Shown here: positions 24,165 to 33,235 of the stretch, piece after piece
Layout of the letters: each line of letters starts with the position of its first letter
Position numbering within the stretch: position 1 is the stretch's first letter
The notes under the pieces: generated by a model
What the model saw: only the letters and a program-made list of their open reading frames with translations
Database searches by the model: none
What the model was told of the DNA's origin: nothing
NCBI RefSeq assembly: GCF_001280005.1
Contig: NZ_LGDW01000237.1
Location: 1-64,000 of the forward strand
Direction of reading: 5' to 3'
DNA from: Streptomyces sp. NRRL WC-3618
GTDB taxonomy: Bacteria > Actinomycetota > Actinomycetes > Streptomycetales > Streptomycetaceae
DNA length: 64,000 bases
Translations under genes and position numbers: made by a program

Positions 24165-24220
24165 TACCGGGCCGAAAGCCGACAACAGCCGGGCGGCCGG
24201 GCCGACATCGGAGAGCCGGG

Positions 24221-25675
24221 ATGGACGTACACGTCAGGCTCGACGGGCAGCGCGACCTGTCCGGCCAGATCTACCGCCAGTTGCGCACCGCGATCCACGA
24301 CGGGCTGCTGCGGCCCGGCGATCCGCTGCCCCCGACCCGGGAGTTGGGCCGCCGCCTCGATGTGGCCCGCAACACCGTCGGCGTCGCCTACGAACGGCTC
24401 GTCGCCGAGGGCTACGCGGAAGGCAGGGTCGGTTCCGGCACCTTTGTGTGTACGACGGGCCTGCCCACGCCCGGGGCCACGACCGCCACCGACACCACCG
24501 GCTCCGGGCTGCGTCCGCGCGCCCTGTGGGCGGGCTTGTCCCCCTGGGCGGACCCGGAGACCACGGGAGCGACCACGGCGGCCCACGACTTCCGGGTCGG
24601 CCTGCCGGACGCCCGGCTCTTCCCGTACAGCGCCTGGCGTCCCCTGATCGCCCGGGAACTGCGCCTCTCGGCGACCGCGGCGGCCGGATACGGCGATCCG
24701 GCCGGCCACGCCGGGCTGCGGGCCGCCCTCGCCCGGCACATCGGACTCTCGCGCGGCGTGCGGACCGGGCCGGACGACGTGCTGGTGACCAACGGCACGC
24801 AACAGGCCCTGGACCTCATCGGGCGGGTGCTGCTCGAACCGGGCGACCGGGTGGCCGTCGAAGAGCCCGGTTACCCACCGGCCCGGCTGCCGTTCCTGGC
24901 GCAGGGCGCCGAGGTCACGGGCGTACCGGTGGACGCCGAGGGCCTGCTGGTGGACGCCATCCCGCCGGACACCCGCGCCGTGTACGTCACCCCCGCCCAC
25001 CAGTTCCCGCTCGGCATGCCGATGTCCCTGCGGCGCAGAACGGCGCTGCTGCGGTGGGCGCGGCGGCACGGCGCGGCGGTGATCGAGGACGACTACGACA
25101 GCGAATTCCGGTTCGGCGGGCGGCCGGTCGAGACGCTGCAGAGTCTGGACCGGGACGGATACGTCATCTACGTGGGGTCGCTCTCCAAGGTGATGCTGCC
25201 CTCCCTGCGCGTCGGCTTCCTGGTGGCGCCCGCCCCGCTGCGCGCGGCACTGCGCACCGCCAAGTACACCGCCGACTGGCACACAGCGGTCCCCACCCAG
25301 GCGGCGCTCGCCCGCTTCGTCGACGACGGGTTGCTCGCCCGGCACATCCGCCGGATGCAGCACGTGTACGCGACCCGGTACCAGACCGTCACCCGCGCGC
25401 TCACGGACCACTTCGGGGGACTGGCCGAGCTGGTGCCGTCCGCGGCGGGCCTGCACGTGACCACCTTCACCCGAGGCCGGCTCGCCGACCCCAAGGCCCT
25501 CGCGGACCGGGCCGGCCGGGTCCGGGCATCCGGCGTGGCGGTCCACACCCTGGCGGAGGTCGCCGCGAACCGCTCCGCACGCCCGGGCTTCGTCTTCGGC
25601 TTCGGGTCGATCGGCGCCCCGGACATCGAGGGGGGCCTGCACCGCGTACTCGGCGCGCCTGAGGACAAGGACTAG
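24221..25675 (+). CDS. MocR/PdxR-type transcriptional regulator
   Basis: This 484-residue protein fuses an N-terminal GntR winged helix (about residues 5-75, ending VGSGTFV) to a fold-type I aminotransferase domain. The pyridoxal-phosphate lysine lies in YVGSLSKVMLPSLR. Such regulators sense PLP and often GABA or amino acids, and control vitamin B6 or amine metabolism. The ATG at 24221 follows GGAGAG by 6 bases. It is divergent from the TIGR03086 gene, the usual arrangement for a MocR regulator and its target. No pdxST genes are nearby. A 14-bp hairpin ends the gene. Confidence 0.92.
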   Translation: MDVHVRLDGQRDLSGQIYRQLRTAIHDGLLRPGDPLPPTRELGRRLDVARNTVGVAYERLVAEGYAEGRVGSGTFVCTTGLPTPGATTATDTTGSGLRPRALWAGLSPWADPETTGATTAAHDFRVGLPDARLFPYSAWRPLIARELRLSATAAAGYGDPAGHAGLRAALARHIGLSRGVRTGPDDVLVTNGTQQALDLIGRVLLEPGDRVAVEEPGYPPARLPFLAQGAEVTGVPVDAEGLLVDAIPPDTRAVYVTPAHQFPLGMPMSLRRRTALLRWARRHGAAVIEDDYDSEFRFGGRPVETLQSLDRDGYVIYVGSLSKVMLPSLRVGFLVAPAPLRAALRTAKYTADWHTAVPTQAALARFVDDGLLARHIRRMQHVYATRYQTVTRALTDHFGGLAELVPSAAGLHVTTFTRGRLADPKALADRAGRVRASGVAVHTLAEVAANRSARPGFVFGFGSIGAPDIEGGLHRVLGAPEDKD

Positions 25676-25707
25676 TGAGGGCGGAAGGGAGCGTCACTTC
25701 GACCGTC

Positions 25708-25747
25708 CGCCGTGCCCTGGCAGCGGTGCCGCCGCCAGGGCACGGCG
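25708..25747. terminator. Bidirectional terminator, MocR/GH44
   Basis: A perfect 14-bp stem with a 12-nt loop lies between the convergent regulator and glucanase genes. Confidence 0.85.
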
Positions 25748-25776
25748 TGAACCGGGCGATGTCCGCCCGGCCCCCG

Positions 25777-28167
25777 TCAGTGGGGTGCGTTGCGTGGCGG
25801 TGCGTGGCCGACGGCCGGGGTGGGGGCCGCTGCTGCCGCGGTGCCCGCGATGGTGCACGTGGTGCCGTTGAGGGTGAAGGTGCCGGGTGTGGTGTTGGCG
25901 CCGGAGTAGGCGCCGTTGAAGCCGATCGTGGTCGAATCCCCGGTGGGCAGGGACGCGTTCCAGCCGGCGTCCTTGACGGTGACCGCTGCGCCGGTCTGCG
26001 TCCAGGTGCCGTTCCAGCCCTGGGTGACCTTCTGGTTGCCGGCGAAAGTGAATCCGAGGTTCCAGCCGTTGACCGGGGCCGCCTGGTTGGTGATCTGCAC
26101 GCTCGCGGTGAAGCCGGTGCCCCAGTCGCTGCTGACCTGGTAGGCGACGGTGCAGCCGCTCGTCGTGGCCGGGCCGGTGGTGACCCGTAGCGGAGCCGAC
26201 GGAGGTGAGCTGCGGCCGACGGTGTCGGTGGCCACGACGCGGAACGTGTAGGCGGTGGCCGGGGTCAGGCCGGTCACGGTGACGGTGGTCGCCGACGCGG
26301 GGACGGTGGCCAGCGGCGCCGTGGTGGCCGGGTCGCCGGCGTACACGCGGTAGTCCGCCAGAGGGGAGGTCCCGGGTGTGGCGGCCGGCCAGGTCAGGGT
26401 CGTGCGGTCGGGGCCGGTCGCGGAGGCGGTGGGCGTGCCGGGTGCCGAGGGCGGGGTGCCCTGGGCCGAGCCTGCGGGGATGACGTACTCGGTGATGGAG
26501 TACGCCGGGAAGGTCGCGGTGAAGGTGCCGCCGCTCAGCGGCTGGTCCGCCGGGTGCTGGATCGCTGCGGGGTCGGCCTGGCCGTAGCGGTAGACCTGCG
26601 CGGCCGCCGGGAGCGCGGCGTTGCCGGTCACGGAGACGGGGGCGGTCAGGTCGCCGGTGGTCTTGTTGATCACCATGACCGTGGTGGCGTGGTCGCCGCT
26701 GCGCTCGGCGGCGTACACCGACAGCTTGTCCTGGTCGGCGCTCGCGGCCTTGACGGAGGTGTCGCCGAAGGTGCCGCCCCGGCCGTCGTAGTTCAGGAAC
26801 ATGCGGAAGGCGTACGCGCCGGGGTCGGTCGCTTTCGGCGGTGACCACAGGGTGGCCAGGTCCAGGCCCTCACGTCCGAAGATCCCCAGCACGTCGGCCT
26901 CGGCCAGGCCGCCGTCGATGTGGTCCAGGGCGCCCCAGTTGTACTCCGTGATGGCCAGTTTCGTACCCGGGTAGTTCTGGTCGACGAGAGAGCGCATGCG
27001 GGGGATGAACTGGATCGGCTGGTTGATCCAGCTCTCGTCGACATAGGAGGGATCCCACAACTGCCGGGTGGAGCGCAGCCGCAGGGCCTGTGTCGCCGCG
27101 TCGTCCGCGCTGCCGGAGACACCGGACTGCTGCGGGTAGATGTGCTCGTCGAAGTAGTCCAGGATCCGGCGCCCGTGCGCCTGCTCGTACGCCTTCATCT
27201 GCTTCAGGTACCACGGGGCGAACTGCGCGCCGCCGTGCGTGGCGGCCTCCGGCGGGTTCGACCAGCAGCTGCCGCCCTGCTCGCCGCACACCTGCTGGTC
27301 CCGGCCGGAGTAGATCAGCGAGTTGAAGCCCCAGCCGACCGGGCCGAGGGTCCGCGCGGCCGGGTCGGCGTCCTTGACGGCCGCGGCGGTGGCGTAGGTG
27401 CTGTCGCGCAGCTCGTCGTAGCCCGGCCCGGCCGGGTGGACGTCGCGATGCGTGCCGAACCACAGGTCGGGTTCGTTGTCCAGGTTGTAGTAGCGCACCC
27501 CGCCGCTGTCCGCGTTGCCGTAGGTGCTCTTCAGGTGCTGCACCCAGCCCTTGACGAAGTCCGGGCCGGCGGGCGTGCTGGTCTCGGCCGGATCGTTGCC
27601 CGTGATCTGGGTGCCGTCGGGCTTCTTGCCGTTGCCGCAGTCGGGCCGCCACTGCGCGTCGGTGTCCTGCTGGGGACCGTACTTGGCGACGCTGAACGCG
27701 CAGCCGTCGTCGCGGCCGGCCGCCGTCCAGCCGATCATCGGCACCGTCATCAGCGTGTCGGTGCCGGTCCTGCGGTTCTGGTCGACGAACCTGTCGGCCT
27801 GCGATCCGGCGGGCAGGGACGCGGTGTCGTTGTTGTAGTGCAGGTTCTCGAAGTACCAGTCGGACCCGGAGTTGTAGGCGTCGAGCTTGTAGTTGTACCG
27901 GCTGGTGGCGTTGCCGCCCCAGCGGGCCGTCGGCAGCCGCAGTTCCTTGGCCAGCGCCTCGTCGGGGAAGTTCAGGCCGTAGATGTGGGGGTCGATGGCG
28001 TGCCGTCCGCTGGTGGCGTCCACGGTGATCGCCGGGCCGGGGGTGGCGTCGGCCGCCCGCACCGATCTCCCGGGCCCGGTATCTGTACCGGCGGCCTGCG
28101 CCGCCCCGGCGCCGGCCAGCAACACCGCGAATGCCGCCAGGGCGGCCGCTCTGCGTGTCGTACGCAT
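25777..28167 (-). CDS. Secreted GH44 endoglucanase/xyloglucanase with FN3 and CBM2
   Basis: This 796-residue exported enzyme has a signal peptide (residues 1-26) and a GH44 catalytic domain (about 45-570). The probable acid/base is Glu232 in NLDNEPDLW and the probable nucleophile Glu408 in ITEYNWG. A fibronectin type III domain (about 580-660) and a C-terminal CBM2 cellulose-binding module (about 670-770, with paired Cys and surface Trp) follow. It should cut cellulose or xyloglucan outside the cell. The ATG at 28167 follows AAGGAGA. The promoter carries a perfect CebR operator, so cello-oligosaccharides should induce it. A roughly 250-base 5' leader is predicted. Confidence 0.93.
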   Translation of the reverse strand: MRTTRRAAALAAFAVLLAGAGAAQAAGTDTGPGRSVRAADATPGPAITVDATSGRHAIDPHIYGLNFPDEALAKELRLPTARWGGNATSRYNYKLDAYNSGSDWYFENLHYNNDTASLPAGSQADRFVDQNRRTGTDTLMTVPMIGWTAAGRDDGCAFSVAKYGPQQDTDAQWRPDCGNGKKPDGTQITGNDPAETSTPAGPDFVKGWVQHLKSTYGNADSGGVRYYNLDNEPDLWFGTHRDVHPAGPGYDELRDSTYATAAAVKDADPAARTLGPVGWGFNSLIYSGRDQQVCGEQGGSCWSNPPEAATHGGAQFAPWYLKQMKAYEQAHGRRILDYFDEHIYPQQSGVSGSADDAATQALRLRSTRQLWDPSYVDESWINQPIQFIPRMRSLVDQNYPGTKLAITEYNWGALDHIDGGLAEADVLGIFGREGLDLATLWSPPKATDPGAYAFRMFLNYDGRGGTFGDTSVKAASADQDKLSVYAAERSGDHATTVMVINKTTGDLTAPVSVTGNAALPAAAQVYRYGQADPAAIQHPADQPLSGGTFTATFPAYSITEYVIPAGSAQGTPPSAPGTPTASATGPDRTTLTWPAATPGTSPLADYRVYAGDPATTAPLATVPASATTVTVTGLTPATAYTFRVVATDTVGRSSPPSAPLRVTTGPATTSGCTVAYQVSSDWGTGFTASVQITNQAAPVNGWNLGFTFAGNQKVTQGWNGTWTQTGAAVTVKDAGWNASLPTGDSTTIGFNGAYSGANTTPGTFTLNGTTCTIAGTAAAAAPTPAVGHAPPRNAPH

Positions 28168-28412
28168 GGTCTCCTTCTCAGCGGCCGGCAGCGCGGGCGG
28201 TACGGCGGCCCGCAACGCCCCGAAGGCGTGCGACCGGCACGTACCGCGAGCAGCGCCGCGGCCTTGCGTGGGGGACGGAAACGACCGCGCTGCGGGAACC
28301 CCGCTCTCACCGGCCGGTGGGCGGGCGAGGCAGGACGCCGGGGCCGGCGATGGCATCGCCCGGCCGACGGCGCGCCCCCTCAACTCACCGCATTGTGGGG
28401 TGAGTCGACGAG
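28168..28412 (-). other. Long 5' leader of the GH44 gene
   Basis: About 245 bases lie between the predicted start point, beside the CebR operator, and the ATG. Apart from the ribosome site I see no gene, repeat or known riboswitch in it. Confidence 0.4.
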
Positions 28413-28461
28413 TGGGAGCGCTCCCACTCGGGAGTGTGGAGCGCCCGGACGGGAGTGTCAA
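28413..28461 (-). promoter_or_regulatory. CebR operator and promoter of GH44 gene
   Basis: TGGGAGCGCTCCCA at 28413-28426 is identical to the CebR box of Streptomyces cellulose-utilisation genes. On the minus strand TTGACA (28461-28456) and CACACT (28438-28433) are 17 bp apart, which places the start point at the edge of the operator. Repression by CebR would block initiation directly. No cebR gene is in the window. Confidence 0.9.
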
Positions 28462-28583
28462 CACGCGCGCACGAGGGTCCGTACGGGCGGGCACCGGACC
28501 CTGCGGCGGGGGGCGCGAACGAGCCGTCCCCCCGCGTGGCGCGTGACCTCGCCGCCCACCCCGTCTGCCCGAGCGCGGCGAAA

Positions 28584-28614
28584 AGGCGGCACCCCCCGCA
28601 CAGGGGTGCCGCCT
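28584..28614 (-). terminator. Terminator of ppdK
   Basis: A perfect 12-bp stem with a 7-nt loop is followed on the minus strand by a short T-run, a classical intrinsic terminator about 100 bp beyond the ppdK stop. The rest of 28462-28714 shows no gene. Confidence 0.85.
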
Positions 28615-28714
28615 CTTCTCGTGCACCGGAGTCACCATCAGGTCGCTGAGGGTCGGGGTGACCGACGACGCTTCCGGAGATCAACAGGCCTACGGGCTAC
28701 CGATGTTCACGCGG

Positions 28715-31462
28715 TCACCGGTGGTCGCTCCCCGTCGAGGACGAGGCCGCCCGCCCCGCCTCCAGCCGTGCCACCGGGATGCGGAACGGTGAGCAGCTGA
28801 CGTAGTCCAGGCCCACCTCGTGGAAGAAGTGCACCGACTCCGGGTCGCCGCCGTGTTCGCCGCAGACGCCGAGTTTGAGGTCGGGGCGGGTGGCGCGGCC
28901 GGCTTCCACGGCCAGTTTCACCAGGGAGCCGACGCCGTCCCTGTCGATCGTCTCGAACGGGGAGACGCCGAAGATGCCCTTCTCCAGGTACGCCGTGAAG
29001 AACGAGGCCTCCACGTCGTCGCGGCTGAAGCCCCACACCGTCTGGGTGAGGTCGTTCGTGCCGAAGCTGAAGAACTCCGCCGCCTCCGCGATCTGACCGG
29101 CCGTGAGGGCGGCGCGCGGCAGTTCGATCATCGTGCCGATCGACAGCTTGAGGGACACGCCGGTCGCCGCCTCGACCTCCGCGATGACCTGGTCGGCCTC
29201 CTCGCGGACGATCTCCAGCTCCTGGACCGTGCCGACGAGCGGGATCATGATCTCGGCGCGCGGGTCGCACTTGGCGTTCTTGCGCTCCGCCGCCGCCTCC
29301 GCGATGGCACGGACCTGCATCGTGAACAGACCGGGGATGACCAGACCGAGGCGTACGCCGCGCAGGCCCAGCATCGGGTTCTGCTCGTGGAGGCGGTGTA
29401 CGGCCTGGAGCAGCCGCAGATCGTTCTCGTGCGGTTCCTGGCGGGACTCGGCGAGGGCGACGCGGACCGACAGTTCGGTGATGTCGGGCAGGAACTCGTG
29501 CAGCGGCGGGTCGAGGAGACGGACCGTCACCGGGAGGCCGTCCATCGCCGAGAACAGCTCGACGAAGTCCTGCCGTTGGAGGGGGAGCAGCTCCCGCAGG
29601 GACTCCTCGCGCTCGGTCTCCGTGTCGGCCAGGATCAGCCGTTCGACCAGGCCACGGCGGTCGCCGAGGAACATGTGTTCCGTACGGCACAGCCCGATGC
29701 CCTGGGCGCCGAAGCGGCGTGCGCGCAGCGCGTCCTCGGCGTTGTCCGCGTTGGCGCGGACCCGCAGGCGGCGCTTGCGGTCGGCGAAGGCCATGATCCG
29801 GTGGACCGCCTCCACCAGTTCGTCGGCGTCGTTGGCGCCCGCGTGCATCCGGCCCTCGAAGTACTCCACGACGGGGGACGGCACGACCGGGACCTCGCCC
29901 AGGTACACCTTGCCGCTCGAACCGTCGATGGAGATCAGGTCGCCCTCCTCGACCACACGTCCGCCCGGCACCGTCATCCGGCGCCGCTTGGTGTCGACCT
30001 CGAGCTCCTCCGCGCCGCACACACACGTCTTGCCCATGCCGCGCGCCACGACGGCGGCGTGGGACGTCTTGCCGCCGCGTGAGGTCAGGATGCCCTCGGC
30101 GGCGATCATGCCGTCGAGGTCGTCGGGGTTGGTCTCCCGGCGGACCAGGATGACCTTCTCCCCCGAACGCGACCACTTCACGGCGGTGTACGAGTCGAAG
30201 ACCGCCTTGCCGACCGCCGCGCCCGGCGAGGCGGCGATGCCCCGGCCGACCGGGGCGACCTTCGCGTCCTCGTCGAACTTCGGGAACATCAGCTGGGCGA
30301 GCTGGGCTCCGGTGACGCGCTGGAGGGCCTCCGCCTCGTCGATGAGGCCCTGGTCGACGAGTTGCGTGGCGATCCGGAAGGCCGCGCCCGCCGTGCGCTT
30401 GCCGACGCGTGTCTGGAGCATCCACAACTGGCCGCGTTCGATGGTGAACTCGATGTCGCAGAGATCCTTGTAGTGGTTCTCCAGGGTCTCCATGATCTGC
30501 ATCAGCTGGTCGTACGACTTCTTGTCGATCTGCTCCAGCTCGGCGAGCGGGACCGTGTTGCGGATGCCCGCGACGACGTCCTCGCCCTGCGCGTTCTGCA
30601 GGTAGTCGCCGTACACGCCCTGGTGGCCGCTGGCGGGGTCGCGGGTGAACGCGACGCCGGTGCCCGAGTCGGGGCCGAGGTTGCCGAAGACCATCGAGCA
30701 GACGTTGACGGCCGTGCCGAGGTCGCCGGGGATGCGTTCCTGGCGGCGGTAGAGCTTCGCGCGGTCGGTGTTCCAGGAGTCGAACACCGCGTGGATCGCG
30801 AGGTCCATCTGCTCGCGCGGGTCCTGCGGGAAGTCGCGGCCCGCCTCGGTCTTGACGATCTTCTTGAACTTGGTGACCAGCTTCTTGAGGTCGGCGGCCT
30901 CCAGCTCCGTGTCGACCGTGACCTTCTTGGCCGTCTTCGCCGCGTCCAGCGCGTCCTCGAACAACTCGCCCTCGACGCCGAGGACCGTCTTGCCGAACAT
31001 CTGGATGAGGCGGCGGTACGAGTCCCACGCGAAGCGCTCGTCGCCGGCCTGCCGGGCGAGACCCTGGACCGACTTGTCGGACAGGCCGATGTTCAGCACC
31101 GTGTCCATCATGCCGGGCATCGAGAACTTCGCCCCGGAGCGGACGGACACGAGGAGCGGGTCGTCGGCCTGGCCGAGCTTCTTGCCCATCGACGCTTCGA
31201 GGGCGGTGAGGTGGGCGCTCACCTCGTCACGCAGTGCCGCCGGCTCCTCGCCGCTGTCGAGGTACGTCTTGCATGCCTCGGTGGTGATCGTGAAGCCCGG
31301 AGGCACCGGAAGGCCCAGGTTGGTCATCTCGGCGAGGTTGGCGCCCTTGCCGCCGAGAAGGTCCTTGAGGTCCTTGTTGCCCTCGGTGAAGTCGTAAACG
31401 AACTTCACGCCCTCAACGCTGTTGCCCGGCTGAACTACGTGGGGATCTTTGTTTTCCGACAC
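28715..31462 (-). CDS. ppdK: Pyruvate, phosphate dikinase
   Basis: This 915-residue enzyme interconverts pyruvate, ATP and phosphate with PEP, AMP and pyrophosphate in the cytoplasm. An N-terminal ATP-grasp domain (GGKGANLAEM start, VSVRSGAKFSMPGMMDT) is followed by the swivelling phosphohistidine domain with the catalytic His in GGKTSHAAVVARGMGK. The C-terminal PEP/pyruvate TIM barrel ends in CGEHGGDPESV. The GTG at 31462 has AAGGAG 9 bases upstream; a longer frame to 31594 is not supported. It is monocistronic, with an unusual 430-bp upstream region rich in inverted repeats. Confidence 0.95.
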   Translation of the reverse strand: MSENKDPHVVQPGNSVEGVKFVYDFTEGNKDLKDLLGGKGANLAEMTNLGLPVPPGFTITTEACKTYLDSGEEPAALRDEVSAHLTALEASMGKKLGQADDPLLVSVRSGAKFSMPGMMDTVLNIGLSDKSVQGLARQAGDERFAWDSYRRLIQMFGKTVLGVEGELFEDALDAAKTAKKVTVDTELEAADLKKLVTKFKKIVKTEAGRDFPQDPREQMDLAIHAVFDSWNTDRAKLYRRQERIPGDLGTAVNVCSMVFGNLGPDSGTGVAFTRDPASGHQGVYGDYLQNAQGEDVVAGIRNTVPLAELEQIDKKSYDQLMQIMETLENHYKDLCDIEFTIERGQLWMLQTRVGKRTAGAAFRIATQLVDQGLIDEAEALQRVTGAQLAQLMFPKFDEDAKVAPVGRGIAASPGAAVGKAVFDSYTAVKWSRSGEKVILVRRETNPDDLDGMIAAEGILTSRGGKTSHAAVVARGMGKTCVCGAEELEVDTKRRRMTVPGGRVVEEGDLISIDGSSGKVYLGEVPVVPSPVVEYFEGRMHAGANDADELVEAVHRIMAFADRKRRLRVRANADNAEDALRARRFGAQGIGLCRTEHMFLGDRRGLVERLILADTETEREESLRELLPLQRQDFVELFSAMDGLPVTVRLLDPPLHEFLPDITELSVRVALAESRQEPHENDLRLLQAVHRLHEQNPMLGLRGVRLGLVIPGLFTMQVRAIAEAAAERKNAKCDPRAEIMIPLVGTVQELEIVREEADQVIAEVEAATGVSLKLSIGTMIELPRAALTAGQIAEAAEFFSFGTNDLTQTVWGFSRDDVEASFFTAYLEKGIFGVSPFETIDRDGVGSLVKLAVEAGRATRPDLKLGVCGEHGGDPESVHFFHEVGLDYVSCSPFRIPVARLEAGRAASSSTGSDHR

Positions 31463-31666
31463 GGGTCCCAACTCCTTGAGGACGCGGTGGCTGCCCTGAC
31501 GGCCAGGAACATACCCAGATCGAAGGCGTCTGGGTACGTCCACTTGCGCGTCATGCGCCTGTAACCATCCATCCGCCAGCAGATCCAAAGTCAAGGCTTG
31601 GCAAGCAGCAGGAGCGGCGTGTTTTCACTTCTTGAAAGCAGTCATGGCCCCATAGGGCATTTTCTC

Positions 31667-31778
31667 GCTCAGATGAGCAGTCTGCAACACGTCTGAGTTC
31701 CATCGATGAACGATCAAAGGGTGGCACCGAGTGCCACCCTTTGAGAAGTGCAGCCGTCCACGATCCGCTCATCTGAGC
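31667..31778. repeat. Nested inverted repeats upstream of ppdK
   Basis: A perfect 14-bp stem with a 3-nt loop lies at 31714-31744. Flanking it are two inverted copies of GCTCAGATGAGC at 31667-31678 and 31767-31778. The 430-bp gap between ppdK and the ROK gene is AT-richer than its surroundings and contains no supportable gene; an 85-codon frame there lacks coding character. The central hairpin may terminate the ROK transcript. The flanking pair may be operators. Confidence 0.75.
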
Positions 31779-31892
31779 GCATACCTTATCAAGGGTGGCG
31801 AGAATCACGCGACATAAGGCACCCGGATTTCACCATGCGGACACCGACCCGAAGGGGAAACACGCCTGTCACAGGCCCCGCGCGCCGCCCAC

Positions 31893-33116
31893 TCAGACCC
31901 CGAGCGCCGCCAACCGCTCCTCGGCCCGCTCCGGCGCGTACAGGTACTCGACCACCATCGCCCCGGCCCCCACGAGCCCCGCCCGCTCCCCCAGCCTCGA
32001 CGTCACCACGTCCAGATGAGCGGTCGAGCGCGGCAGCGCCCGCTGGTACAGCAGCTCCCGTACGCCGGTGAGGAACGGCGTGCCCGCCAGGTCCCCCGCG
32101 ATCATCAGGACGCCCGGGTTGAGCAGCGTCACCACCGTCGCCAGGACGTCCCCCACGGTGCGGCCCGCCTCCCGCGCGAGTGCGAGCGCCCCCGGGTGCC
32201 CGGCGGCGAGCAGGTCCCGTACGTCCGAGCCCGACGCCGCGGGCACCCCGGTCTCGGCGAGCCGACGGGCGACGGCGCCGCCGCTCGCGACGGCGGCCAG
32301 ACACCCGTACGCCCCGCACCGGCACAGCGCCTCGGCGCCCTGTGGGACGCGGATGTGCCCGATGTCCCCGGCGCCGCCGTCGACGCCCCGGAACACGGAA
32401 CCGCCGACCACCACCCCCGCGCCGATGCCCGTCGAGACCTTGACCAGCACGAAGGCCGAGCAGTCGGGATATCCGGTGCGCTGCTCGCCGTACGCCATGA
32501 GGTTCGCGTCGTTGTCCACCAGCACCGGGACCCGCACCCCGGCGAGTTCGCCCGTGTGTTCGGCGAAGGCGCGGGCCAGGCGGGTCCTTATGTCGTAGCC
32601 GTCCCAGCCGGGCAGGAGCGGCGGCTGCATCACGCGGCCGGTGTCCGTGTCGACCGGGCCCGGGACCGCGAGGCCGATGCCGCAGACCTCGGACGGGCGG
32701 TGGCCGGCCTTCGTCAGGAGTTCCGTGAACCAGCGGCCGAGTTCGCCGAGTACCGCGTCGGGGCCGTCGTCGACGGCCAGCGTGCCCGAATGTTCGGCCA
32801 GAAGTTCACCCGTGAGGGTGAGAAGAGCGGCGCGGGCATGACGGGTGTCGAGGTCGGCGGCGAGGACGACGGCGTGCGCGTCGTCGAACTCCAGGGTGAT
32901 CGACGGGCGACCACCGAGCGGCGAGTCGACCGGCCCCGAGGCGCCCTCGCGCAGCCAGCCCGCGCGGAACAGCCGGTCCAGCCGGTGACCGACCGTCGCC
33001 CGTGAGAGACCCGTCACCTGTTGCAGGGCACCCCGGGTCGTCGCTCGTCCGCTGCGTACCAGTTCGAGCAGATCGCCGGCGCTCGCCTGAGCGCGACCAC
33101 TCGTACGGCTACTCAT
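31893..33116 (-). CDS. ROK family transcriptional repressor
   Basis: This 407-residue protein has an N-terminal winged helix (about residues 15-70) and a C-terminal ROK sugar-kinase-like domain. It has VDNDANLMAYGE and the zinc-binding CRCGAYGC signature near residue 265. Such proteins repress sugar-use genes until a sugar or sugar phosphate binds. The ATG at 33116 follows AAGGGGG; a GTG two codons upstream is possible. It is divergent from two glycoside hydrolase-like genes, which are its probable targets. Confidence 0.9.
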   Translation of the reverse strand: MSSRTSGRAQASAGDLLELVRSGRATTRGALQQVTGLSRATVGHRLDRLFRAGWLREGASGPVDSPLGGRPSITLEFDDAHAVVLAADLDTRHARAALLTLTGELLAEHSGTLAVDDGPDAVLGELGRWFTELLTKAGHRPSEVCGIGLAVPGPVDTDTGRVMQPPLLPGWDGYDIRTRLARAFAEHTGELAGVRVPVLVDNDANLMAYGEQRTGYPDCSAFVLVKVSTGIGAGVVVGGSVFRGVDGGAGDIGHIRVPQGAEALCRCGAYGCLAAVASGGAVARRLAETGVPAASGSDVRDLLAAGHPGALALAREAGRTVGDVLATVVTLLNPGVLMIAGDLAGTPFLTGVRELLYQRALPRSTAHLDVVTSRLGERAGLVGAGAMVVEYLYAPERAEERLAALGV

Positions 33117-33155
33117 GCGCACCCCCTTGTGTTTCTCAAGCTTGCATTACATATT

Positions 33156-33213
33156 GAGTTATGCGTGTTAAATAGACGTAACTCTACGGTGGCTCGACCG
33201 AACCGGTCGGGCC
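33156..33213. promoter_or_regulatory. ROK/GH63 divergent promoter region
   Basis: The AT-rich gap between the two divergent genes holds GAGTTA-N17-TAACTC (33156-33184). A 10-bp hairpin with a 3-nt loop (33191-33213) lies just before the GH63 start. Either could be the ROK operator. The assignment is inference. Confidence 0.4.
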
Positions 33214-33235
33214 GAACGTCTTCGGGGAGCCCCGA

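Noticed and set aside
28820..31564. Long plus-strand frames antisense to ppdK
   Set aside because: No family motifs and no ribosome sites; they arise from codon bias of ppdK.
31551..31808. 85-codon frame upstream of ppdK
   Set aside because: Poor coding character, no ribosome site, and it overlaps the palindrome cluster.
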